Notes under the pieces: generated by a model
The model's input: only the letters and a program-made list of their open reading frames with translations
What the model was told of the DNA's origin: nothing
Database searches by the model: none
Origin: Clostridiales bacterium
GTDB lineage: Bacteria > Bacillota > Clostridia > Oscillospirales > CAG-272
Reading direction: 5' to 3'
Assembly: GCA_004554105.1 (NCBI GenBank)
Contig: SFNW01000040.1
Coordinates: 1 to 14,049, forward strand
DNA length: 14,049 nt
Shown here: in pieces, positions 8,882 to 14,049 of the stretch
How positions within the stretch are numbered: position 1 is the stretch's first letter
Layout of the letters: each line of letters starts with the position of its first letter
Program-made: the position numbers and the translations under genes

Positions 8882-9493
8882 TCAGCCGAGCGCCTTCGCA
8901 ACCTCGGCGATGATTTTTGCCGTGCCTTCGACGCCGAGTACGGAGGAGTCGAGCGCGAGGTCGTAGTTGGTGATCTCGCCCCACTTCTTGCCGGTATAGA
9001 AGTTGTAGTAATTCGCGCGGCGGCGGTCGGTCTTGGAGATGCGGTCAAACGCCTCGCTCTCGGAAATGCCGTTCCGCTTGGCGACGCGCTCGGCGCGCGC
9101 CTTGATGCCCGTATGGATAAACACGCGGAGTTTTGGACTGTGCTCGCGGAGAACATAGTCCGCGCATCTGCCGACGATAACGGCGGATTCCTTTGCGGCG
9201 ATGCCCTTGATGATTTCGGACTGCGCCAAAAACAGGCGGTCATTGACAGGCAGATTGTACCCGGGGGAGTGCAGCATGGCGGACGACCCCATTGCCAGCG
9301 TATAGAGCAGGCTGTTGGCATTCTTCTCGTCTGCGGCTTCGGCGGCTTCCTTGCAGAGGTCGCTCTTTTCCGCCGCCATGGTAATCAGTTCGTGATCGTA
9401 AAACGTGATGCCGAGTTCCTTGGCGACGAGCGCGCCGATTTCCCGACCGCCGCTGCCGTACTGACGCGCTATGGTGATGATTGTATTCGTCAT
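8882..9493 (-). CDS. Cytidylate kinase-like family protein (AAA_33/Cytidylate_kin2 type)
   Basis: 203 residues. The N-terminus TIITIARQYGSGGREIG (4-20) matches the cytidylate kinase-like family, in which the P-loop is a GSGGREIG variant; FYDHELI follows at about 31-37. Later features are IVGRCADYVL (about 105-114) and RVFIHTGIKARAERV. Such proteins are common in Clostridia and are distinct from the standard Cmk; nucleoside monophosphate kinase activity is assumed from the fold, and the true substrate is not established. The ATG at 9493 follows GAAAGGG with about 11 bases between. A promoter with a 17-base spacer lies directly upstream. It forms a two-gene unit with the GNAT gene. No canonical cmk is in the window, so it cannot be judged whether this one is a spare copy. 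Confidence 0.85.
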   Translation of the reverse strand: MTNTIITIARQYGSGGREIGALVAKELGITFYDHELITMAAEKSDLCKEAAEAADEKNANSLLYTLAMGSSAMLHSPGYNLPVNDRLFLAQSEIIKGIAAKESAVIVGRCADYVLREHSPKLRVFIHTGIKARAERVAKRNGISESEAFDRISKTDRRRANYYNFYTGKKWGEITNYDLALDSSVLGVEGTAKIIAEVAKALG

Positions 9494-9535
9494 GTTGATT
9501 CCCGCCCTTTCGTGTGGTAGCCTTTCGGCACCTTT

Positions 9536-9564
9536 ATTTTAACATAGTTCGGGCGATTTGTAAA
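9536..9564 (-). promoter_or_regulatory. Promoter of the cytidylate kinase-like/GNAT unit
   Basis: Minus strand: TTTACA (9559-9564), 17-base spacer, TAAAAT (9536-9541), each one base off consensus. The -35 lies within 12 bases of the S1-gene stop. No terminator separates the two genes, so read-through from the S1 gene may add to expression. Confidence 0.7.
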
Positions 9565-9570
9565 TATTTT

Positions 9571-10506
9571 TTAGAACACGGTTTCAATGACTTTCGCGCA
9601 GCCGGGCGGGGAATAGAGCCAGCGGTCGAGGTGCTTTACCGTATTTGTGTCGATGAAGTATTTCCGCTTGGTCGGGGCGGGCAGCGCGGGGTAAGAATCA
9701 ATCAGCACAAGCTTGATTTTCATGCGCTGCGGAATCATGCTTTTGATGTAGACGCTCGCCGTGTCGCCGACTCGCACGCCGCTCTTGTATTCGGCAAGAC
9801 CGGCGAGATTCGGTGCAAGCTCGACGAAAATGCCGTAGTCCTCGACGCTGCGCACGATGCCCGAAACGGTCTCGGTCGGCGAAAACGCGGCGGCGTTTTC
9901 CTCCCATGTGCCGAGCAGCTCGCGATGCGTGACGAAAATGCGGTCATGCTCGCGGTCGATGGTGCGGACGACGACCGGAATGTATTCGCCTGCCGAAAAA
10001 CGGTCGGCGGGGTGCGAAATGCGCGAGACCGAAATGCAGTCGACCGTGAGCAGCGAGACGATGCCGCAGCCGATGTCGACAAACGCGCCGAAGGGCTCGA
10101 GGTGCGTGACCTTTGCCTTGATGATGTCGCCGCAGACGAGGTCGGCGAGAAATTCGGCGCGGCATTCGATTTGTGCAAGGCGGCGCGAGAGAATGGCGGT
10201 CGGCATGCCGCGCTCCTCGCTGAGTCCGATGACCTTAAAGCAGACCGGCTTGCCGACGCGCGTGATGACCGCGATTTGCTTCAGTTCCTCGCCCTCGCGG
10301 CAATAGGCGACCTCCTCGCGCGGCATATAGCCGCGAATGCCGCCGAGGTCGATGTAGAGATTCATGTCGCTGTCACATAGGACGGCGGGCGCTTCGAGAA
10401 TCTTCCCCTGCTGCATGGCGCGTTCCAGCCCCGCAAGCGAGGCGGTATATTCGCGGTTTTGCGGTGTGGCGAGCAGAAGCCCTTCGGGTAAGTATTGATT
10501 TTGCAT
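9571..10506 (-). CDS. S1 RNA-binding domain protein (ribosomal protein S1-like)
   Basis: 311 residues from the ATG at 10506, chosen because AAAGGA (10517-10522, minus strand) lies 10 bases upstream; an earlier ATG at 10527 lacks such a site. Three OB-fold S1 units are suggested: a degenerate one at about 37-107, a clear one at 124-195 (GDIIKAKVTHLEPFGAFVDIG), and another at 212-266 (VSGIVRSVEDYGIFVEL). A C-terminal tail without a domain I recognise follows. S1 units bind single-stranded RNA. Short S1-like proteins of this kind in Firmicutes are annotated either as ribosomal protein S1 homologues or as general RNA-binding proteins; here the role is not settled. It has no partner genes in a tight operon. 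The ribosome site lies in one arm of an inverted repeat at 10519-10560. Confidence 0.85.
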   Translation of the reverse strand: MQNQYLPEGLLLATPQNREYTASLAGLERAMQQGKILEAPAVLCDSDMNLYIDLGGIRGYMPREEVAYCREGEELKQIAVITRVGKPVCFKVIGLSEERGMPTAILSRRLAQIECRAEFLADLVCGDIIKAKVTHLEPFGAFVDIGCGIVSLLTVDCISVSRISHPADRFSAGEYIPVVVRTIDREHDRIFVTHRELLGTWEENAAAFSPTETVSGIVRSVEDYGIFVELAPNLAGLAEYKSGVRVGDTASVYIKSMIPQRMKIKLVLIDSYPALPAPTKRKYFIDTNTVKHLDRWLYSPPGCAKVIETVF

Positions 10507-10518
10507 AGCAGTCTGTTC

Positions 10519-10560
10519 CTTTCTCATTCTCGGGTTTTTCGTGATATAAATATGAGAAAG
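10519..10560. repeat. 9-bp inverted repeat covering the S1-gene ribosome binding site
   Basis: CTTTCTCAT (10519-10527) and ATGAGAAAG (10552-10560) are perfect reverse complements with 24 bases between. On the minus strand the start-proximal arm ATGAGAAAG includes the front of the AAAGGA ribosome site of the S1-like gene. It could act as an RNA switch or protein site; see findings. Confidence 0.55.
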
Positions 10561-10576
10561 CTTCGCGGCTTATGCA
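10548..10576 (-). promoter_or_regulatory. Weak candidate promoter of the S1-like gene
   Basis: On the minus strand TTGCAT (near 10570-10575) is followed, after 17 or 19 bases, by CATATT or TATTTA. Both are imperfect. A promoter is expected here because a terminator lies immediately upstream at 10576-10611. Confidence 0.35.
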
Positions 10577-10611
10577 AAAGAAAAGATGCGGAAGCCCCGA
10601 AAGGCTTCCGC
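10576..10611 (-). terminator. Intrinsic terminator after the vanZ-like gene
   Basis: Minus strand: GCGGAAGCC (10603-10611), a 6-base loop, GGCTTCCGC (10588-10596), then ATCTTTTCTTTTG. A 9-base-pair GC-rich stem with an interrupted U-tract, just after the stop of the VanZ-family gene, closes the murJ operon. Confidence 0.85.
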
Positions 10612-10615
10612 GGAT

Positions 10616-11119
10616 TTATGACTTTTTCGTTTGTTTTTTCAATAGCAGGGCTGCGGCAAGCAGAATAAACAAAATTCCGCAGAGCGCACCCGCGCTGTCG
10701 AGCAGAACGTCGGTCAAGGCGGGACCGCGCCCCGGGACGAAACTCTGGTGAATTTCGTCGCTTGCGGCGTAGAGTGCCGAAAGGAACAGGGAACGGCAAA
10801 GATGCGCCGCGGGACTTGCAAAAAAGCCGAGTGACGACAGGCAGACAAGTCCGCCGAGCAGGGCATAGGTTGCAAAATGCGTGCATTTGCGCAGAATATG
10901 GTCGCCGCTTGCGAGCAGTTCGGTCTGCGCCGCAGAGGACAGCGAATCAAATTCGGGACAGAATACTCTGATGACCGTCGCCACAATCGAATTACTGCGC
11001 TCGCCCGACTCGGTTGCCGTTTCGCTTGACATATAGAAGATGATGCCTGCGAGCAGGACGGTCAGCAGCAGAAAGAGTGCGCGCAGGCGCACAGAGCGGT
11101 AGAGCCTTATTTTTTGCAT
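10616..11119 (-). CDS. VanZ family membrane protein
   Basis: 167 residues. VanZ-like proteins are small membrane proteins; the founding member gives low-level teicoplanin resistance, but most relatives have no known function. Seen: an N-terminal membrane segment (about 13-31), the short motif MSSETATESGERSN after it, RKCTHFATYALLGGL (about 97-111), a further membrane segment, then SDEIHQSFVPGRGPALTDVLLDSAGALCG, the conserved C-terminal signature with an Asp/Glu/His core, and a last membrane segment before a basic tail (KKQTKKS). Family features are complete. The ATG at 11119 overlaps the end of the glycosyltransferase gene by 13 bases. With only a weak, distant ribosome site, it is probably translated by coupling. 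It is the last gene of the murJ operon, so a cell-wall role is suggested but not shown. Confidence 0.9.
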   Translation of the reverse strand: MQKIRLYRSVRLRALFLLLTVLLAGIIFYMSSETATESGERSNSIVATVIRVFCPEFDSLSSAAQTELLASGDHILRKCTHFATYALLGGLVCLSSLGFFASPAAHLCRSLFLSALYAASDEIHQSFVPGRGPALTDVLLDSAGALCGILFILLAAALLLKKQTKKS

Positions 11120-12237
11120 CGCTGTTCGTACCCGTCCTCATACAGCTTTTCGACCTTGCCGGTCATGATTTTGCCGGTCAGGCGGCAGATATACTTGGAG
11201 TAGGCGACCTTGGACATTTCCTCGCGCCGCGCGGGGTCGGCAAACAGTTTGGTAATGGCGTCGGCGAGATTGGAGGCGCTTTTCTGCGGAATAATATAGC
11301 CGTTTTTGCCGTTCTCGACAATATAGGCATTTCCGCCGTAGTCGGTGGCGATTGCGGGCTTGGCAAGGCTCATGGCTTCAATCAGCGCCATGCTGGTCGC
11401 TTCGGTGCCGAACGAGCAGTTGACGATTGCGTCCATGATTTCGATATAGGGCGCGACGTCACCGACAAAGCCCGCGAAAATCACGCAGTCCGCTAACTTG
11501 TATTCGCGTACCTTTTCTTTCAGCATCGCCTCGGTCGAGCCTGTGCCGATAATCAGCACGCGCAGATTTTTCATGCCGCGCTCGCGCAGGATTCGCGCCG
11601 CTTCAATCAGATAGATGTGTCCCTTGACCTCTTCGAGCCGCGCCGACATACCGACCACGACGTCGTCCTTGCCGATGCCGAGTTTTTCCTTCAGCGCGTC
11701 GGCCTCGGCTTTTTCGACGTGGCGAAGCGGCTCTGCGCCGTTGATAATGACCTCGATTTTCTTCGGACTTGCGCCGGTGTCGACGAGATTTGCCTTGGCG
11801 GATTCCGAGACGGCAATCATCTCGGTCGACAGCGTGTTGTTGACAAAGCCGCAGAGCTGGCGCAGCGGAAAGCGCGTCAGCGCGGGGCGTGGCGCAAAGG
11901 TCGAATGCCGCGTGTGAATGCGCACCTTGACGCCGCAGAGCAGGGCGGCGATTCGCGCCGCCATTGCCGCGTGGGTGTGGACGATGTCGGGCTTCTCGCG
12001 CTTGAAAATGCGCATATACTCGCCGATGGCGGCAAGGTCGAGCGATTTGTCCGCGCCGCCCTTGGTCGTGATATACTCAAAGCCGAGCGCGTCGACGCGC
12101 GAAATCAGCGCGCTGCCCTCGGGCAGGACGACCTTGACCTCAAAGCGGCTGCGGTCGATGTTGAACAGCGTGGTGAGCAGCACCGTACCCGCACCGCCGA
12201 TATTGGTATCGCTGATGACGTTGATAACTTTAATCAT
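11107..12237 (-). CDS. Glycosyltransferase family 4 (GT-B fold)
   Basis: 376 residues, normal for a GT4 enzyme, which transfers a sugar from a nucleotide-sugar with retention of configuration. Seen: N-terminal acceptor domain with IGGAG (13-17) near the start and DIVHTHAAMAARIAALL (84-100). The donor domain carries VGMSARLEEVKGH (195-207, with the usual Arg200 and Lys205), IIGTGS, FAGFVGDV, and the E-x7-E motif from E279 to E287 followed by KPAIATDYGG. All typical motifs are intact. No membrane segment is visible, so it probably acts at the inner face of the membrane. The ATG at 12237 has AAAGGAG 5 bases upstream, inside the end of murJ (8-base overlap). Its position with murJ suggests a cell-surface glycan or lipid-linked substrate. 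The exact sugar is unknown. Confidence 0.92.
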   Translation of the reverse strand: MIKVINVISDTNIGGAGTVLLTTLFNIDRSRFEVKVVLPEGSALISRVDALGFEYITTKGGADKSLDLAAIGEYMRIFKREKPDIVHTHAAMAARIAALLCGVKVRIHTRHSTFAPRPALTRFPLRQLCGFVNNTLSTEMIAVSESAKANLVDTGASPKKIEVIINGAEPLRHVEKAEADALKEKLGIGKDDVVVGMSARLEEVKGHIYLIEAARILRERGMKNLRVLIIGTGSTEAMLKEKVREYKLADCVIFAGFVGDVAPYIEIMDAIVNCSFGTEATSMALIEAMSLAKPAIATDYGGNAYIVENGKNGYIIPQKSASNLADAITKLFADPARREEMSKVAYSKYICRLTGKIMTGKVEKLYEDGYEQRCKK

Positions 12238-13777
12238 GCGAACTCCTTTTGAAAAGCTTCTCTTTCAGTGTGCGCACCTCTGCCGTCGGCAGGACGAGGA
12301 GCGAAGCTGCGTAAACGCAGACGCCGACCGCACCGTCGGTGAGAACACGCAGAATATCCGTGTCGGGCGCGGCAAAACGGTCGAAAGCAAGCACGGCGGC
12401 TGCCATGACCGCGGTGCAGAGCAGCAGCTTTGCAAGGTCGGCAAAGTCGCGGCGGTCAAGCAGTGCGCCACGCTTTGACAGAAAGATAAAGTTGAGTACC
12501 GTGCAGAGCGCAATCGTCGCCGAGGAGGCAATGCCGATGCCGTCAAAGCCGATCGTGTAAACGAGCAGAGAACAGAGCGCGATGTTGAACAGAATGGAAA
12601 TCAGCGAGGACAGCATCGGTGCTTTGACGCTCTGCCTCGCGAAAAACAGCTTGGTCAGCACCTCGTTTGCCGACATAAAGGGAATGCCGAGCGCAAACAG
12701 GCGAAGCACCGAGGCGGTCATTTCCGCATCGTGCGCGGTAAATTCATTGCGCATATAGACCGCGCGGGTGACAGGCTCGGCAAGCAGGAATACGCCGACC
12801 GCAAGCGGCAGCATAATCAGCAGCAGGATTTTAATCGAGCCGCCCGCAAAGCGGCGTGCGCCGTCGGCATCGCCCGACGCTTCGGCACGCGACAGCTTGG
12901 GAAAGAGCAGATTGGTCGCAACAAAGGAGAAAATGCCGACAAAGATGATATAGAGGCGGTTTGCATAGCTGACCATCGTGATGGCACTGCCGCCCTCAAA
13001 GCCCGAGGCAAAGCGCGTGTTGATGACGTTGCAGACCGGCTGCAGCCACGAGCAGACGAGAATCGGGAGCGCAAGCTTCAGCGCGCGGCGGATATAGACG
13101 TCGCCGAGAAAACGCACGGGTCGGCAGCGAAAGCCGAGACGGTGCGCGGCGGGCGCCTGTATAGCCGCCTGCAAAAACCAGCCGAGGACGAGCGCCGTCG
13201 ACAGTCCCCACACGCCGAAGTCGTCGCAGAGCGTGTAGAAATAAACGACCATGACGAGGTTGGAGACCAGGCTCATGATTGCGGGGAGCGTGTATTTTTC
13301 AAAGGATTGCAGAATCCCGACATAGCAGTAGGCGACGCCGGTAAACACAATCATCGGGAACATCATGCGGCAGAGCGGCACGGCGAGTTCTTTGGCGGCG
13401 TCGCTGATTTCGGGCGCGAGAAAGCCGACAAGCGGCTCTGCAAACAGGATACCGAGCGCGGTGATTGCGGCGGTAACCGTCAAAATGAGGTTGAAATAGC
13501 GGCTTGCAAAGGCGAAGGCGTCGTCCTTGCCTTTTTTTGCGAGCAGCTCGTTAAAAATCGGAATGAACGCCGCCGTGACCACGCCGCCGAGCGCAAAGTC
13601 GAAGAGCGTCACCGGCAGGCGGCTTGCCGCCTCGTAGGCAACGGCGTCTGTCGTCGTGCCGAAGTGCGACGCCGTGAGAATATCGCGCAGCATGCCGAGC
13701 AGCTTTGCCATGAGCGTGACGGCAACCATCATCGCCGCCGTCCCGAATAGCCGTTTCTCACTTTTTTCGGTCTTCAA
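12230..13777 (-). CDS. murJ: Lipid II flippase MurJ (MviN)
   Basis: 515 residues from TTG at 13775-13777, normal for MurJ, the MOP-superfamily flippase that carries lipid II across the membrane for peptidoglycan synthesis. Seen: the N-terminal segment RLFGTAAMMVAVTLMAKLLG, then MLRDILTASHFGTTTDA (R31 sits where the essential Arg of TM1 is found), FIPIFNELL, and about fourteen hydrophobic segments to the end. The TTG is chosen because GGAAGGAAG precedes it at about 7 bases. An in-frame extension to 13840 is rejected because it crosses the promoter. It is the first gene of a three-gene operon, overlapping the GT4 gene by 8 bases. It could also be a Wzx-like MOP flippase for another lipid-linked glycan, but length and N-terminal motifs favour MurJ. 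Confidence 0.92.
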   Translation of the reverse strand: MKTEKSEKRLFGTAAMMVAVTLMAKLLGMLRDILTASHFGTTTDAVAYEAASRLPVTLFDFALGGVVTAAFIPIFNELLAKKGKDDAFAFASRYFNLILTVTAAITALGILFAEPLVGFLAPEISDAAKELAVPLCRMMFPMIVFTGVAYCYVGILQSFEKYTLPAIMSLVSNLVMVVYFYTLCDDFGVWGLSTALVLGWFLQAAIQAPAAHRLGFRCRPVRFLGDVYIRRALKLALPILVCSWLQPVCNVINTRFASGFEGGSAITMVSYANRLYIIFVGIFSFVATNLLFPKLSRAEASGDADGARRFAGGSIKILLLIMLPLAVGVFLLAEPVTRAVYMRNEFTAHDAEMTASVLRLFALGIPFMSANEVLTKLFFARQSVKAPMLSSLISILFNIALCSLLVYTIGFDGIGIASSATIALCTVLNFIFLSKRGALLDRRDFADLAKLLLCTAVMAAAVLAFDRFAAPDTDILRVLTDGAVGVCVYAASLLVLPTAEVRTLKEKLFKRSSHD

Positions 13778-13811
13778 GCGTCCACTTCCTTCCCAATAGT
13801 ATTGACAAAAT

Positions 13812-13840
13812 ATTATAGCATATTTTCCCGTAAAAGGCAA
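13812..13840 (-). promoter_or_regulatory. Promoter of the murJ-GT4-vanZ operon
   Basis: Minus strand: TTGCCT (13835-13840), 17-base spacer, TATAAT (13812-13817), with TGC directly before the -10 (extended -10). It lies 35 bases before the TTG start of murJ. Confidence 0.88.
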
Positions 13841-13850
13841 CAGATAAATC

Positions 13851-13920
13851 AGGCTGTCCCAATTAACTTAAAATGTCGGCGGCTCCAACTCCGGCAATTT
13901 CACCAAATCCTTGATATGGA
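13851..13920 (-). mobile_element. Possible worn end of an insertion element
   Basis: Minus strand: an open frame of at least 17 codons reads VHIKDLVKLPELEPPTF and stops at 13868-13870, followed 8 bases later by GGGACAGCCT (13851-13860), a sequence that looks like an IS terminal repeat. No matching second end, start codon or complete transposase is in the window. The stretch is less GC-rich than its neighbours. This is a tentative reading. Confidence 0.25.
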
Positions 13921-13939
13921 CAGAGAAACATGGTAATAT
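13911..13939 (+). promoter_or_regulatory. Promoter of the VOC-family gene
   Basis: TTGATA (13911-13916), 17-base spacer, TAATAT (13934-13939) with TGG before it (extended -10). It lies 42 bases before the start codon. Confidence 0.7.
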
Positions 13940-13981
13940 GTAAGTAAGTCACCTAATCGGAATTTGCGGAGGAGAACATAT

Positions 13982-14049
13982 ATGAAATACAAAGGAACGC
14001 TTATTGTTGTTAAAGATTGTAACCGTGCGCTAAAGTTCTATAGTGATAT
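13982..14049 (+). CDS. VOC family protein (glyoxalase/bleomycin-resistance fold), N-terminal part only
   Basis: Only 22 codons are in the window; the gene continues past the right edge. ATG at 13982 follows GGAGGAG (13968-13974) at 7 bases, a strong site. The visible protein MKYKGTLIVVKDCNRALKFY fits the first strand-helix unit of vicinal oxygen chelate proteins (pattern: strand, V-K-D, helix ending KFY-x-D). VOC proteins include metal-dependent lyases and dioxygenases and binding proteins for antibiotics; the role here is unknown. Codon use is AT-richer (TTATTG, AAA, TAT) than in the genes to the left, which fits with recent acquisition of this end. Confidence 0.7.
   Translation, partial: MKYKGTLIVVKDCNRALKFYSD

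Noticed and set aside
8857..9321. N-terminal extension of the GNAT protein reaching 9321
   Set aside because: It overlaps the cytidylate kinase-like gene in another frame and has low-complexity Ser/Arg-rich shadow composition.
12731..13750. Plus-strand open frame of 339 codons opposite murJ
   Set aside because: It is antisense to MurJ and extremely rich in Arg, Glu and Ala; no signals precede it.
13778..13840. Extended start for murJ at 13840
   Set aside because: The extension would be encoded by the promoter itself (-10 at 13812-13817). TTG at 13777 has a proper ribosome site and gives a normal MurJ N-terminus.

Overview
The window looks like chromosomal housekeeping DNA from a GC-rich Firmicute, most likely a gut Clostridium of the Oscillospirales/Ruminococcaceae type. 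The reasons are strong AGGAGG-type ribosome binding sites, TTG and probable CTG starts, sigma-A promoters of the consensus kind, a yceD-rpmF pair, SecA with a SEC-C tail, and MurJ and VanZ proteins of clostridial type. The lineage is inferred from gene content and style, not from a search.

Left part (1-3643). A DNA alkylation repair protein (AlkD family, minus strand) runs off the left edge. Divergent from it is a GH43-type secreted lipoprotein for plant glycans. It converges on a small, unrecognised membrane-anchored protein, with a hairpin between them that can terminate in both directions. That small gene and yceD are transcribed divergently from two back-to-back, perfect-consensus sigma-A promoters.

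Middle (3095-8362). yceD-rpmF (ribosome-linked protein and L32) ends at a strong terminator. secA follows with its own promoter, then a polytopic membrane protein of unknown function that most likely starts at CTG. A second bidirectional terminator closes this unit and the facing minus-strand one.

Right part (8362-13777, all minus strand). Transcription runs murJ, then a GT4 glycosyltransferase, then a VanZ-family protein (overlapping genes, one operon from a clear promoter, ending at a terminator). Next comes a multi-S1-domain RNA-binding protein, then a cytidylate-kinase-like protein and a GNAT acetyltransferase with their own promoter. murJ and the glycosyltransferase suggest a cell-envelope operon; the S1 protein points to translation.

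Right edge (13841-14049). A short AT-richer stretch, possibly the worn end of an insertion element, precedes a good promoter and the first 22 codons of a VOC-family (glyoxalase/bleomycin-resistance fold) protein on the plus strand.

No intergenic gap exceeds about 205 bases. I saw no rRNA, tRNA, CRISPR array, phage or defence cassette. I do not see a clearly new multi-gene system. The most open items are the two unrecognised membrane proteins, the non-ATG starts, an inverted repeat covering the S1-gene ribosome binding site, and the possible mobile-element scar.
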